A stretch of DNA of 64,000 nucleotides from Xenorhabdus kozodoii (GTDB taxonomy: Bacteria > Pseudomonadota > Gammaproteobacteria > Enterobacterales > Enterobacteriaceae). Both the position numbers and the translations under genes were made by a program. The DNA lies in NCBI RefSeq assembly GCF_002632875.1, contig NZ_NJCX01000013.1:33851-97850 (forward strand), written 5' to 3'. Of the stretch, positions 35,361 to 45,595 are shown piece by piece (the first letter of the stretch is position 1; each line of letters opens with the position of its first letter). The notes under the pieces were generated by a model. The model did not search any database. It saw nothing but the letters and a program-made list of their open reading frames with translations, and had not been told where the DNA came from.

Positions 35361-35634
35361 GTTGATCTTCAGGCTCGTACCAATCAATGACTTCTTAAAT
35401 AACAGTTTCCTGTTCTCTGCCCGCCAAAGGCCGTAAGAAGACGAGAAAGATGTTCAATTAATAAGCTACCTGTGGCGCATATTGGCTATGTCAATTTTTA
35501 TTGATTTAGCGATGATTTTTGCCCAGACAACCTTAAGCCCCATTAACCAATTGACTTTTCATGATGACGACATGGATAATAAATCCACTATTTTTTAGTC
35601 TTTCCATTTCATTTAGATGACTAGGTGGCGCGCT

Positions 35635-36021
35635 ATGTACGATAACTTGAAAAGTTTGGGGATTTCACATCCTGAAGATATTGATCGCTATAGCCTCCGT
35701 CAGGAAGCGAATAACGACATCCTGAAGATTTATTTTCGCAAGGATAAGGGCGAATTCTTCGCCAAAAGCGTTAAATTTAAGTATCCACGCCAGTTAAAGA
35801 CCATCTCTGATGAACATTCAAGCCAGGGTTATAAAGAAGTCAAAGAAATTAACACTAACCTACGTTATGTCATTGAAGAGTTAGACCAAATTTGTAAATC
35901 TGATCAGCGAGAAGTGGATTTGCAACGCAAGATCCTCGACGACTTACGCCATCTCGAACATGTCGTTGCAAATAAGATTGCAGAAATTGAAGCTGATTTG
36001 GAAAAGCTGACCCATAAGTAA
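35635..36021 (+). CDS. yaeH: DUF3461 family protein YaeH
   Basis: This conserved enterobacterial protein (128 aa) has no assigned function. It is nearly superimposable on E. coli Yae[21 protein letters not shown], then [20 protein letters not shown]. The second half (about 80-128) is a charged, probable coiled-coil helix. The frame is open from 35617, but the ATG at 35635 gives the family start. It is the last gene of the gmhB-yaeH neighbourhood; the next genes come from another E. coli region. Confidence 0.9.
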   Translation: MYDNLKSLGISHPEDIDRYSLRQEANNDILKIYFRKDKGEFFAKSVKFKYPRQLKTISDEHSSQGYKEVKEINTNLRYVIEELDQICKSDQREVDLQRKILDDLRHLEHVVANKIAEIEADLEKLTHK

Positions 36022-36032
36022 TGCTGTCATAC

Positions 36033-36070
36033 ACCGCTTATCCTCTCATCCACATAAAGGCATAAGCGGT
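36033..36070. terminator. Hairpin between convergent yaeH and yqcA
   Basis: ACCGCTTA / TAAGCGGT arms (8 bp, perfect) with a 22-base loop lie in the 61-base gap between two convergent genes. Confidence 0.45.
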
Positions 36071-36082
36071 GCTGCCACTTTC

Positions 36083-36529
36083 TTACAACGAAGTCCCCCA
36101 CTCCTCAATCCAGTTTTGGGCAAAGAGTTCAGGTTCAGCCACCTCAATCGCATCAATCAGTAGCACATCACCGATCCGTTTGGCGCCCTGTTCCTGTAAC
36201 AGTTCATCAAAAGTGCAGCCACCACCACAGAAAGTGTCGTAACTGCTGTCACCTAACGCGATCACCCCGTAACTCAGATCGGGCTGATAGCCTAATTTAT
36301 CCGTTAACTCGGTATAAAGTGGCTGGATATTATCCGGCAGATCGCCTTGCCCTGTCGTCGAAGTGACCACTAAGATAACGTCCTGCAAATACGCTTGCCA
36401 CTGCTCTAAGGTTGCGTCTTCAAAGACCTCAACCTCATGCCCTTGTAACTCAAGTATCTGTTGTGCTTGTTCCGCAACTGCCAACGCATTGCCATACACT
36501 GTACCAACGAAAACACCAATCTTTGCCAT
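36083..36529 (-). CDS. yqcA: Flavodoxin YqcA
   Basis: This short-chain flavodoxin (148 aa) binds FMN as an electron carrier. The phosphate loop is [13 protein letters not shown] (about 9-21); further FMN contacts are [11 protein letters not shown] and [21 protein letters not shown]. It could be confused with MioC, but the neighbours truC, yqcC and syd identify it as YqcA. Its partner reductase is not encoded here. Confidence 0.9.
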   Translation of the reverse strand: MAKIGVFVGTVYGNALAVAEQAQQILELQGHEVEVFEDATLEQWQAYLQDVILVVTSTTGQGDLPDNIQPLYTELTDKLGYQPDLSYGVIALGDSSYDTFCGGGCTFDELLQEQGAKRIGDVLLIDAIEVAEPELFAQNWIEEWGTSL

Positions 36530-36564
36530 AAATATTGATCTCTTTAACCGGTTTGATACTGCGT

Positions 36565-37326
36565 TTATTCATGAATAGTCAGACATTCCAGATCAGGTAC
36601 AATACCTTGCCAGCCAAACTGTTCAAGCAAATGCTGCCATGATGGCTCCCAACGTGCAGCCAAAAGAAGGTTCTCTGCTGTCACAGGATGCTTGAGTTGA
36701 AGTCGGCTGGCATGCAACATTAACCTGCCCGTCTGATAATATTTAGCAATTCCTCGATTTTGTCGCAAATCGCCGTGCGTAGTATCCCCAATGATCGGAT
36801 GCCGAATATGTGCCATATGTCGCCGCAATTGGTGCTTACGACCGGTTTTTGGCATTAACTCCACCAGACTGAAACGTGATGTTGGATAACGCCCTATCTC
36901 AACCGGACACTCCACTTTTGCCAATGAACGGTAATACGTCACTGCGGGTTGCGCGTCTCTATCGGTATCCGCAAATTTATCCGCAATTTTATCCAACTCT
37001 TCCATTAGGGCGTAGTCGATAATACCATCACCTTCAACATAACCCCGTACAACAGCATGATACGTTTTTTGTATATCGTGGAATTCAAATTGTTGTGAAA
37101 GTGTTCTGGCGACTTCACTTGAAAGCGCCATCAGCAAGACGCCAGATGTTGGCCTGTCCAGACGATGGACAGGGAAAACATGTTGTCCAATTTGATCACG
37201 CAAGGTCTGCATCACAAAAACCGTTTCATGGCGCGCCAGCCAACTACGGTGAACCAACCATCCGGCGGGTTTATTGACGGCAACAATATGCTCATCCTGA
37301 TAAATAATCTCCAACATATCAGGCAT
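36565..37326 (-). CDS. truC: tRNA pseudouridine(65) synthase TruC
   Basis: TruC (253 aa) isomerises U65 in tRNA-Ile1 and tRNA-Asp. It is a member of the RluA-type family: catalytic Asp in [16 protein letters not shown] (about 54), and [13 protein letters not shown] in the second half. It overlaps yqcC by 8 bases and ends 35 bases before yqcA. Confidence 0.95.
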   Translation of the reverse strand: MPDMLEIIYQDEHIVAVNKPAGWLVHRSWLARHETVFVMQTLRDQIGQHVFPVHRLDRPTSGVLLMALSSEVARTLSQQFEFHDIQKTYHAVVRGYVEGDGIIDYALMEELDKIADKFADTDRDAQPAVTYYRSLAKVECPVEIGRYPTSRFSLVELMPKTGRKHQLRRHMAHIRHPIIGDTTHGDLRQNRGIAKYYQTGRLMLHASRLQLKHPVTAENLLLAARWEPSWQHLLEQFGWQGIVPDLECLTIHE

Positions 37327-37645
37327 CCTGCGTAAAAAGGTTATCTAACGCCCGTAAATGCTCAAGCAAAGGTAAAAAACGTGCCATTTCTTCTCGATAA
37401 GCTTCTTCAAAATAGGGAGCAATGGTAAATGCCGTCGGCAAGCTGGCTTCTTGCTCTATCATGGCGCGCATTCTTGGAATGAGTACCCACTGGAGCCACG
37501 TTTCTGCTGACATGGTATCAATGGAGAAAGGTTCGGTGCTTTCAAAGGCTTCGGGTTTAGGCGGATGATTTTGCCATACCCCCACCGTTTTCATGGTCGC
37601 TTCAATGAGCTGTAATTTATGTAGAATTTGTTTCTCGATACTCAT
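37319..37645 (-). CDS. yqcC: YqcC family protein
   Basis: This DUF446/YqcC-family protein (108 aa from the ATG at 37645) has no established function. The conserved core is EPFSIDTMSAETWLQWVLIPRM. The frame is open upstream to 37720, but MSIEKQILHKLQ matches the family start. It overlaps truC, so the pair is probably translated together. Confidence 0.88.
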   Translation of the reverse strand: MSIEKQILHKLQLIEATMKTVGVWQNHPPKPEAFESTEPFSIDTMSAETWLQWVLIPRMRAMIEQEASLPTAFTIAPYFEEAYREEMARFLPLLEHLRALDNLFTQDA

Positions 37646-37802
37646 GCTATTTCGTCTGATATTTGTCTGTTGCCCAGATGACAAAACTGCCACCGTGTCA
37701 TTAGGGCGTAAGAGTATCATTGATACGATTTCAGCGGAAAAGTTACGGCAGGAAAAATGGCGGCAATAATTAAGAACAAATAGTTAGAAAAATATAAGTG
37801 AA

Positions 37803-37833
37803 GTAACAGGAGAGATTTTTTCTCTCCTGTTAC
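37803..37833. other. Perfect hairpin in the yqcC-syd gap
   Basis: Thirteen-bp perfect arms GTAACAGGAGAGA / TCTCTCCTGTTAC flank a TTTTT loop. The 600-base gap 37646-38248 otherwise holds no gene I can support. The dyad may be a relic repeat or a regulatory site. Confidence 0.5.
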
Positions 37834-38187
37834 CTGAGTGGCTGTCATAGCAATCCTGCTACATGGGGTGCTTCCTGCGAATTTCCCTGACAAAATACGT
37901 CCCTGTCAGTTATCCTTTATTCAATCATTATATTGATAATATTTAGCGTACCTGCCTGTACCTAATCATCCTTGTACCATCTTCCCGATGGATTTATTCC
38001 CTGGTTATTGTTTTGTAGTTGTGGTTCCTTATGGAACAGTGAAAGGATCGATGATCCAGGCGGTTGAAACAAGCCACTGAACCCACATCGTAAGAAAGAT
38101 GGAAAAATTCACGTTGGGGGAATATCACGCATATCATTGATATAGAATAAAAATAATTTTATCAAATAATATTCACGCCGTGATTAA

Positions 38188-38222
38188 AAGAGATATCTCA
38201 CGCAAAATGTGAGATATCTCTT
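38188..38222 (-). terminator. syd terminator
   Basis: Perfect 14-bp arms AAGAGATATCTCAC / GTGAGATATCTCTT with a 7-base loop lie 26 bases beyond the syd stop; a short TTTTAATC follows on the minus strand. Confidence 0.65.
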
Positions 38223-38248
38223 ACAAAACAGCAACCCAATATCTGCAA

Positions 38249-38800
38249 TCAACCACACATAACCGGATTGATAGCCGTCAGGAAACTGGCTAAATCGGTG
38301 GATAACGTTTTCCGCTCATGGCGACCAAACTGTTCAAGAAGCACGTTTCCCGTCAAATTACAGACGGAAATCAATCCCATATCGGTATCCGTCGTTCCAA
38401 TAAATACGGTAGGCGAGAGTTTTAACCGCTTTTGTGTGACAAGATGACCAATCAGGTTTTCCTGCAAGCGAATAAAATCATCTTCACTCCATACCTGAAT
38501 CAGGCTGAAACTTAGCCCATCCAGACTGGCGGTCATATCACCGGCAAACTGCATCACATAGTAATCATGGATAACGTCTTGTAAGCGGATCGCCAACGCT
38601 GTTTCTACTTTGCTAAGTTTTTCTTCGGCAGAAAATGGCCGGGGAAGCCAATGCACCACATCCTCTCCCGTGCGTTCAAGACAGGGTGAAGGTATGCCAT
38701 ACAGTTCGCGACTGGCTGGCGGCAATCCCGTTTTCTCTTGCCATAATTCAACATAACGTCGGGTAAAGTCAGAAAGTGCTTCTGTCAGATTAAAGGTCAT
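38249..38800 (-). CDS. syd: SecY-interacting protein Syd
   Basis: Syd (183 aa) is a cytoplasmic protein that binds SecY and is proposed to check the quality of the SecYEG translocon. It matches family features: YGIPSPCLE in the first third, a central acidic stretch, and the end NLTGNVLLEQFGRHERKTLSTDLASFL. In E. coli queF lies next to it divergently; here two oxidase genes intervene. Confidence 0.92.
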   Translation of the reverse strand: MTFNLTEALSDFTRRYVELWQEKTGLPPASRELYGIPSPCLERTGEDVVHWLPRPFSAEEKLSKVETALAIRLQDVIHDYYVMQFAGDMTASLDGLSFSLIQVWSEDDFIRLQENLIGHLVTQKRLKLSPTVFIGTTDTDMGLISVCNLTGNVLLEQFGRHERKTLSTDLASFLTAINPVMCG

Positions 38801-38960
38801 ATGATGATATCATCCACATTTTCAGGTTAATCATGTTACTTATTCTTAAACTTTTTGGAAAAACAATATATAAGGAATGATATTACCATCGTCTGAGTTT
38901 CATAGAAAAAATATTTCGGATTTCGCCTTTCAAACAGAAAAAGCAGGCTATAATTGTAAT

Positions 38961-38981
38961 AATGATATCTGACATATCATT
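38961..38981. promoter_or_regulatory. Palindromic operator-like site upstream of the first oxidase
   Basis: The perfect palindrome AATGATAT-CTGAC-ATATCATT sits in the 407-base gap between divergent syd and the oxidase gene. It could bind a dimeric regulator; no family is identified. The rest of the gap is AT-rich with no further feature I can support. Confidence 0.35.
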
Positions 38982-39207
38982 CGGTCTATTCAAACCATAT
39001 TATTTCCTACGATTATTCTTGATATAAAAATCGGAAGGGGTTTCTTTTTGCCCATTTCCCCAAAAAATATTCATCTTCGAATTAACCCTAAGTAAAAAAA
39101 GAAACTAACACCAAATCATTAACCTTTATTTATTTAAACCATACATCAGAATAACATTAGGAAACCTTAATAAATAAAAATCAATTTAAAATAAAGGATA
39201 TAAAATA

Positions 39208-40902
39208 ATGAACACAGCAGAGCCAGATAAAAAAGATAATATTATTTTTAGTCAAAACACAACCACAAACCAAGCAGATGGCTTACTTAATTTCCCTAAC
39301 GATATAGAATGGGAATATCGGTACTTTAATAACTGGTCACATGAAATTAAAGTCGCTCAGGTTCCATGTTGCATACCCAATTCTATTGAGCAAGTTTTAG
39401 CTGTCGTCAATTGGGCGTGGAAACAGAATTATAAGGTAAGGGCTATCGGGCAATCACATAACTGGTCTCCTTTAATCCTGACACCCAAAACAGATGTACC
39501 AAAGAACATTATGCTCATGGATCTGCAACCGCATTTTACCCAGATAGACATTGAACAATCTTCTCCGGTTTCCATCGTTAAAGCACAAACAGGTGTACTA
39601 ATGGAAGCCCTGATGACTCAAATGGAAGAACACGGCCTTGGCTTCACCGCAACGCCCGCCCCTGGCGATTTAACGCTGGGAGGGGTTTTGGCAATCGGTG
39701 CGCATGGTACAGCCACGAAAACGCTTGATGAAGAAAATGAGGTTGGACATACTTACGGCTCTCTGAGCAACTCGATATTATCTCTCTCTGCTGTCGTGTG
39801 GGATGAAACGAACCAGCAATATGTCCTGAAAGTTTTTAAGCGAACGGAGCCGGATTGTGCTCCTCTATTAACTCACTTAGGCAGTGCCCTGATATTAGAC
39901 GTTCAATTGCAAGCGGGTAAAAATCAACGCCTTCGGTGTCAAAGTTTTACTGAGATTCCTGCGGATGAATTATTTTCTTTTTCACAAGATCAAGAAATCA
40001 ATAAACAGACTATTAGCCATTTTCTGGATAAAAGCGGTCGGGTCGAAGTGATCTTATTTCCCTTTACAAGAGAGCCTTGGCTAAAAGTCTGGAGTCTCGC
40101 CCCTGAAAAACCTGACACCAGCGTGGAAGTGTCTACGCCTTATAATTATCCCTTCTCCGATAATATTCCAGATACGGTATCAAATATCCTCGATGCTTTT
40201 ATTAACGTTTTTCCAGCATTAACACCCGAATTAGGTAAATTGCAATATTCCTATGTAAACGCCCAGTTATCATTTGGGGGAAAAGATCTCTGGGGTTGGA
40301 GTAAAAACCTATTATTATATGTGAAACCAACCACACTGCGCGTTACAGCAAATGGTTATGCCGTTCTCACACGTCGCACGGATATTCAGCGTGTCCTGAG
40401 CGTGTTCTATACCCAATGGAAAACTTTACTGGGAGAATATGCGGTGGATGGAAAATACCCAATCAATGGCCCTATTGAAGTTAGAGTGACGGGATTAGAC
40501 ACACCTTCCGAAGTCGTGTCTGAAGATGCCGTTACCCCCAGTTTATCCCCGCTTCGCCCTCGCCCAGATAAGCCTGAATGGGATACAGCCATTTGGTTGG
40601 ATGTCTTGACCTTTCCAGAAACTGAACACGCCACCGACTTTCTCCGCAAGTTTGAGCAAGGGTTATTTCAGGCATTTAATGGCACTTATGCGTCCGTCCG
40701 TGTTGAATGGAGTAAAGGCTGGGCATACAGCGAGAATGCGGCTTGGGAAGATGAGAATATACTGACCAAACTCATACCGGCTTCATTTACTGATGGTCAA
40801 CCTGCTGACAATAACTGGATTTCAGCAATTTCTTTATTGAACAAATATGATCCACATCGCATATTTAGATCGCCATTATTGGACAAATTATTTTCTGTTT
40901 AA
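39208..40902 (+). CDS. FAD-linked oxidase, type II cholesterol-oxidase/VAO-like (copy 1)
   Basis: This protein (564 aa) has the PCMH-type FAD-binding domain (about 50-235: CCIPNSIEQVLAVVNWAW, AIGQSHNWSPL, GFTATPAPGDLTLGGVLAIGAHGTA), followed by a substrate-binding cap like that of Brevibacterium-type covalent-FAD cholesterol oxidase. H84 in GQSHNW is a candidate for covalent FAD attachment, by family analogy. No signal peptide is visible. The start is preceded by AAAGGATAT. A near-duplicate lies downstream. The substrate is unknown; sterol or alcohol oxidation is inference. Confidence 0.7.
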   Translation: MNTAEPDKKDNIIFSQNTTTNQADGLLNFPNDIEWEYRYFNNWSHEIKVAQVPCCIPNSIEQVLAVVNWAWKQNYKVRAIGQSHNWSPLILTPKTDVPKNIMLMDLQPHFTQIDIEQSSPVSIVKAQTGVLMEALMTQMEEHGLGFTATPAPGDLTLGGVLAIGAHGTATKTLDEENEVGHTYGSLSNSILSLSAVVWDETNQQYVLKVFKRTEPDCAPLLTHLGSALILDVQLQAGKNQRLRCQSFTEIPADELFSFSQDQEINKQTISHFLDKSGRVEVILFPFTREPWLKVWSLAPEKPDTSVEVSTPYNYPFSDNIPDTVSNILDAFINVFPALTPELGKLQYSYVNAQLSFGGKDLWGWSKNLLLYVKPTTLRVTANGYAVLTRRTDIQRVLSVFYTQWKTLLGEYAVDGKYPINGPIEVRVTGLDTPSEVVSEDAVTPSLSPLRPRPDKPEWDTAIWLDVLTFPETEHATDFLRKFEQGLFQAFNGTYASVRVEWSKGWAYSENAAWEDENILTKLIPASFTDGQPADNNWISAISLLNKYDPHRIFRSPLLDKLFSV

Positions 40903-40924
40903 TCTCTCCATTAAGTAATCGGTA

Positions 40925-41029
40925 TATACCAATCCAACTTCAAGTTGCCGTTTGCAAGCCAATGAGAGTGCTTATATCTCCCCGCTACACGGGGAGATAT
41001 AAGACGCATCTTGAAAGGCGACGGGTATA
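40925..41029. repeat. 105-bp dispersed palindromic repeat, copy A
   Basis: It is bounded by TATACC...GGTATA termini with a central 13-bp perfect palindrome CTTATATCTCCCC / GGGGAGATATAAG. It is almost identical to 61924-62028, differing at a handful of positions. There is no coding capacity, so it has the form of a miniature mobile or REP-like element. Confidence 0.85.
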
Positions 41030-41057
41030 AATAATAATTCAGAATTATAGGATACTT

Positions 41058-41086
41058 CCTTACTCCTCGCACCGTGAGGAGTAAGG
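41058..41086 (+). terminator. Hairpin between the two oxidase genes
   Basis: Perfect 11-bp arms CCTTACTCCTC / GAGGAGTAAGG with a 7-base loop. There is no long T-run. It probably stops transcription of the first oxidase, so the duplicates may be separate units. Confidence 0.5.
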
Positions 41087-41285
41087 GATCTGCATAAATA
41101 TCAGTGTCTCACTATGATGGAAGGAATTTATATCCATACCAATTGCTTATCAAAACATACCATTTTACTCTCAAAGAGATGATGGCTTTCCTTTTTTATT
41201 CCTGCATTAATGTTTTTTAGTGAGTATTTTTTTAAAATTTATATTAAAAACTTAGAAACACACAAATAAGAAAAAGGAAATAAAA

Positions 41286-42977
41286 ATGCCCCCATCACAT
41301 TCAATTAAACAATCCAATAATCCCTTACAAGAAAATATCGTCACTGAATTAGAATATCACTTACCCAACTTCCCTAAAAAAATCATCTGGAAAATAATCA
41401 ATTTTAACAATTGGTCAGACGAAATTAGGGTCGATAATCTACCGTGTTGCATACCCAAATCGATGGAAGATATTATTTCTGTTGTCAATTGGGCATGGAA
41501 AGAGAATTATAAATTAAGGCCCATCGGACAATCACATAATTGGTCCCCCCTCATATTGGCATCAGGGCAAAGTTCTAAAAATCGCATTATGTTAATGGAT
41601 CTCTCCTCTCATTTCACTCATGTCAATATCGAGCATCGTTCTCAATTTTCTATAGTGACCGCACAAACTGGTGTATTAATGGAAACATTAATGACCCAAA
41701 TGGAAGAACAAGGTTTAGGCTTTACTGCCACCCCCGCCCCTGGTGATTTAACCCTCGGTGCAGTTCTCGCAATAAACGGGCATGGAACTGCCATTAAAGC
41801 CGTTGGCGAAACGCCACTTTCTGGACACACATTTGGCTCTCTCAGCAATACGCTATTATCCTTGTCTGCTATCGTATGGGATAAGGAAAATCAGCAATAT
41901 ACGATTAAGCGTTTTGAGCGAAATGAACCCGATTGTGCACCGCTATTAACGCATATCGGTTGCGCCCTGATTTTGGAAGTGCAATTTCAGGCGGGTAAAA
42001 ACCAACGCCTTCGGTGTCAAAGTTTCACCGAAATCTCAGCAGATGAGTTATTTTCCCTTCCTGATAACTCAAAAGAAAAACGAACTCTTAGTTATTTTTT
42101 AGATAAGAGTGGTCGGGCTGAAATCATTTTATTCCCTTTTACCCAGAAACCGTGGCTAAAAGTTTGGAGTATCGCGCCCACCAAACCCGCGTCCAGCATT
42201 GAAGTTAAGGCACCCTATAACTATGCATTTTCCGATAATATTTCACCAACCTTATCCAATATCACCGAAGATCTCCTGATTAACTTCCCGTCGATAACGC
42301 CTTTTATCAGTGAAATGCAATATCAACTGACGCATACCGCCTTACAAAATGCTGGAAACGATATTTGGGGGTGGAGCAAAAACCTGTTGTTGTATGTAAA
42401 GCCGACAACGTTACGTGTTACCGCCAATGGTTATGCGGTATTAACCAAACGTACAAATATCCAGCTTGTGCTGAATAAATTTTATACCCAATGGGATAAG
42501 TTAATCCAAGATTATAAAAAACAAGGGAAATATCCCATCAATGGCCCCCTTGAAGTGAGGGTTACGGGACTCGATGATCCGGCTGAAGTGATGCAAACAG
42601 GCGCAACGGTTCCCAGCTTATCCGCCATTCGTCCCCGCCCGGATCATCCAGAATGGGATGTCGCCGTTTGGCTTGATGTCTTAACCTTTCCCAAAACCCC
42701 CCATGCCATTGAATTTTGCCGCCAATTTGAACAATGGCTCTTCAACGAATTTGATGGTTCCTATGCTTGCGCTCGTGTCGAATGGAGTAAAGGCTGGGCT
42801 TATGGCGTTAACGCCGCATGGGAAAACAAGGATGTATTGACTAAAACCATCCCAGCGTCATTTACGGATGGTTTGCCTGCCGATAATAACTGGGCTGCAA
42901 CAGTTTCAGCATTACAGAAGTACGACCCACATCACCTATTTAGATCACCCCTATTGGATAAATTGTTTACTTATTAA
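41286..42977 (+). CDS. FAD-linked oxidase, type II cholesterol-oxidase/VAO-like (copy 2)
   Basis: This paralogue (563 aa) of the preceding gene is alignable from end to end. Shared blocks include GQSHNWSPLIL (H84 as the candidate flavin-linking residue), FTATPAPGDLTLG, KNQRLRCQSFTEI, YVKPTTLRVTANGYAVLT, and FRSPLLDKLF at the C-terminus. Divergence is spread over the first 50 residues and the region 270-350, suggesting an old tandem duplication. AAAAAGGAAAT precedes the ATG. No secretion signal is visible. Confidence 0.7.
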   Translation: MPPSHSIKQSNNPLQENIVTELEYHLPNFPKKIIWKIINFNNWSDEIRVDNLPCCIPKSMEDIISVVNWAWKENYKLRPIGQSHNWSPLILASGQSSKNRIMLMDLSSHFTHVNIEHRSQFSIVTAQTGVLMETLMTQMEEQGLGFTATPAPGDLTLGAVLAINGHGTAIKAVGETPLSGHTFGSLSNTLLSLSAIVWDKENQQYTIKRFERNEPDCAPLLTHIGCALILEVQFQAGKNQRLRCQSFTEISADELFSLPDNSKEKRTLSYFLDKSGRAEIILFPFTQKPWLKVWSIAPTKPASSIEVKAPYNYAFSDNISPTLSNITEDLLINFPSITPFISEMQYQLTHTALQNAGNDIWGWSKNLLLYVKPTTLRVTANGYAVLTKRTNIQLVLNKFYTQWDKLIQDYKKQGKYPINGPLEVRVTGLDDPAEVMQTGATVPSLSAIRPRPDHPEWDVAVWLDVLTFPKTPHAIEFCRQFEQWLFNEFDGSYACARVEWSKGWAYGVNAAWENKDVLTKTIPASFTDGLPADNNWAATVSALQKYDPHHLFRSPLLDKLFTY

Positions 42978-43000
42978 AAGCTTTCATCACTCGCGGATAT

Positions 43001-43092
43001 CCCTGTCGCCTTTCAAGATGCCTCCTATTATCTCTCCGCTGCGCGGGGAGATATAACCACGTTCATGGACCTGATGAACTTGAGTAATAATG
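43001..43092. repeat. Dispersed repeat, diverged copy C (inverted)
   Basis: GTCGCCTTTCAAGATGC followed by a decayed CTCTCCGCTGCGCGGGGAG palindrome matches the reverse complement of the 105-bp repeat. The far half is weakly conserved. It lies just after oxidase copy 2, so repeats lie on the downstream side of both oxidase genes. Confidence 0.6.
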
Positions 43093-43213
43093 CACAATAA
43101 AAATACGAACCATCAAAATTCCTTGATACACTACGGGCGGTTTTAGTCATCAAGATACGCTTCGTCGTAAAGACTATCTCGAACGTAAGATTTGTTTGCC
43201 TGAAGGAATCCTA

Positions 43214-44059
43214 ATGTCTTTATATCAAGATAATCACGCACTCTCCCAACTCACATTGGGTAAACCCACGCCTTACCGCGATAACTATGATCCGACTTTA
43301 CTGCAAGCGGTTCCCCGCAGCATGAACCGTGAACCACTTGGGCTATTGCCCGATAATCTCCCTTTTTATGGTGCAGATATCTGGACAATGTATGAACTCT
43401 CCTGGCTCAACGCCCGCGGCGTTCCCCAGGTTGCTATCGGCCATGTCAGTTTAGATGCGGCCAGTGAAAATTTGATCGAATCAAAAAGTTTTAAACTTTA
43501 TTTAAACAGCTTTAACCAGACTCGCTTTGCTGACTGGGAAACCGTACAAAAAACCTTACAACACGATCTCTCTGCGTGTGCCAATGGCAAGATTGAGGTT
43601 GCCCTGCATCCCCTCCACACTTTTAGCCAACAACCCATTGCCGAGTTTGCAGGAAAATGCATCGATAATCAGGATATTGAAATTGATGATTATCAATTCA
43701 GTCGCGATTATCTTAATCATGCCGCCACTGGCCCAATCGTTGAAGAAACCCTGGTTAGCCATTTGCTAAAGTCAAACTGCCTGATCACCCACCAGCCCGA
43801 TTGGGGATCAGTGATGATCCACTATCAAGGTGCCAAAATCGATCAGGAAAAACTATTGCGCTACTTAGTCTCTTTCCGACATCACAATGAATTTCATGAA
43901 CAATGTGTCGAGCGCATTTTCAATGACTTAATGACGTTATGTGCGCCTGAAAAACTCACTGTTTATGCCCGTTATACCCGTCGGGGAGGATTGGATATCA
44001 ATCCGTGGCGCAGTAATGAAGCGTTTGTTCCAGCAACAGGAAGGTTAGCTCGCCAGTAA
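43214..44059 (+). CDS. queF: NADPH-dependent 7-cyano-7-deazaguanine reductase
   Basis: QueF (281 aa) reduces preQ0 to preQ1 in queuosine synthesis. It is a type II (YqcD-like fused) T-fold enzyme: [17 protein letters not shown] in the first half, catalytic C189 in [11 protein letters not shown], and the substrate Glu/His region [17 protein letters not shown]. The ATG at 43214 has GAAGGAATCC upstream; the frame is open from 43196 but this start matches the family. I see no preQ1 riboswitch in front of it. Confidence 0.96.
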   Translation: MSLYQDNHALSQLTLGKPTPYRDNYDPTLLQAVPRSMNREPLGLLPDNLPFYGADIWTMYELSWLNARGVPQVAIGHVSLDAASENLIESKSFKLYLNSFNQTRFADWETVQKTLQHDLSACANGKIEVALHPLHTFSQQPIAEFAGKCIDNQDIEIDDYQFSRDYLNHAATGPIVEETLVSHLLKSNCLITHQPDWGSVMIHYQGAKIDQEKLLRYLVSFRHHNEFHEQCVERIFNDLMTLCAPEKLTVYARYTRRGGLDINPWRSNEAFVPATGRLARQ

Positions 44060-44155
44060 CCGGCGTCATATGCCCCTGACCAAACTGCTTACATAACCCA
44101 ATTAGGGTATAAATCATTATTGAGGAATCCCCACAAGGGGTAAAAGGAGTCACTC

Positions 44156-45523
44156 TTGATTACACATGTCAATCCATTAGGATCAATGGATTTACTCTCT
44201 CAGCTTGAAGTAGATATGCTTAAGCGTACCGCAAGCAGTGATTTATACCGCCTTTTCCGTAACTGTTCACTGGCGGTGCTCAATTCAGGTAGTCAAACAG
44301 ACAACAGTAAGGAATTACTGTCGAAATATGAAGATTTTGATATCAACGTCCTGCGCAGGGAGCGTGGCGTAAAGCTGGAACTTATCAACCCGCCCGAAGA
44401 AGCCTTCGTTGACGGCAAAATCATTCGCTCTCTGCAAGCCAATCTTTTCGCCGTATTGCGAGATATTTTGTTCGTCCACGCGCAAATTACCAATGCCCAG
44501 AAAAATCACAATTTGGATATGGGAAATGGTATGCATATTACCAATACTATTTTCTCCATCCTGCGCAACGCCAAAGCCCTGCATATCTCAGAAGATCCTA
44601 ATATGATTGTTTGCTGGGGTGGCCATTCCATCAATGAGAAAGAGTATTTGTATGGGCGCAAGGTCGGCAATGAACTTGGATTACGTGAACTGAATATCTG
44701 TACGGGATGTGGGACAGGGGCAATGGAAGCGCCGATGAAAGGCGCCGCCGTGGGACATGCCCAGCAAAATTACAAGAACAGCCGTTTCATTGGTATTACT
44801 GAACCTTCAATTATTGCGGCAGAACCACCCAATCCGCTGGTGAATGAACTGATCATCATGCCTGATATTGAAAAGCGCCTGGAAGCCTTTGTCCGTATCG
44901 CCCACGGCATTATTATTTTCCCTGGTGGAGTAGGCACGGCAGAAGAGTTGCTGTATTTGCTCTCCATCCTGATGGCTCATGAAAATAAAGATCAAGTTTT
45001 ACCGCTGATCCTGACTGGCCCCAAAGAGAGTGCCAATTACTTTCAAGTGCTGGATGAATTTATCGTTAATACGCTGGGGGAACAGGCTCGTCATCACTAT
45101 CGCATTATTGTGGGTGCGCCCTCAGAAGTCGCACGTATAATGAAAAAAGCCATGCCAAGGGTCAAAGAAAATCGCCGTGCGACAGGGGATGCCTATAGCT
45201 TCAACTGGTCACTGAAAATCAGCCCGGATCTACAGTCTCCATTCGCACCAACTCATGAAAACATGGCTAACTTAAACTTATACTTACACCAGCCACCGGA
45301 AAAGCTGGCTTCAGCACTACGGCGCGTATTTTCTGGTATTGTGGCAGGTAATGTCAAAGAAGTGGGTATTCACGCCATAGAAAAACATGGGGCATTCAGG
45401 ATCCACGGCGATGAAAATATCATGCATCGCATGGATCACCTTCTGCAAGATTTTGTCGAGCAAGATCGCATGAAACTCCCTGGAGGCACTGCTTATGAAC
45501 CCTGTTATGAGATAATCAAATAA
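44156..45523 (+). CDS. ppnN: Nucleotide 5'-monophosphate nucleosidase PpnN
   Basis: PpnN (YgdH, 455 aa) hydrolyses purine and pyrimidine monophosphates to ribose 5-phosphate and base, and is stimulated by (p)ppGpp. It has a LOG-type Rossmann core with [16 protein letters not shown] and the PGGVGTAEE motif (about 260), plus the family N- and C-terminal extensions. It uses a TTG start (44156), decided by a strong AAGGAGT at 44144-44150 and by the family start [12 protein letters not shown]. Confidence 0.94.
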   Translation: MITHVNPLGSMDLLSQLEVDMLKRTASSDLYRLFRNCSLAVLNSGSQTDNSKELLSKYEDFDINVLRRERGVKLELINPPEEAFVDGKIIRSLQANLFAVLRDILFVHAQITNAQKNHNLDMGNGMHITNTIFSILRNAKALHISEDPNMIVCWGGHSINEKEYLYGRKVGNELGLRELNICTGCGTGAMEAPMKGAAVGHAQQNYKNSRFIGITEPSIIAAEPPNPLVNELIIMPDIEKRLEAFVRIAHGIIIFPGGVGTAEELLYLLSILMAHENKDQVLPLILTGPKESANYFQVLDEFIVNTLGEQARHHYRIIVGAPSEVARIMKKAMPRVKENRRATGDAYSFNWSLKISPDLQSPFAPTHENMANLNLYLHQPPEKLASALRRVFSGIVAGNVKEVGIHAIEKHGAFRIHGDENIMHRMDHLLQDFVEQDRMKLPGGTAYEPCYEIIK

Positions 45524-45595
45524 TCGCGGATACCTTTTCTCAAATTTAATGAGGCTGGTGCCAGGGAATCAATCCACGGAGGGAATATAACGACC

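Noticed and set aside
42978-43213. A preQ1 riboswitch ahead of queF
   Set aside because: Looked for a C-rich hairpin followed by an A-rich tail; the only strong dyad is the diverged dispersed repeat.
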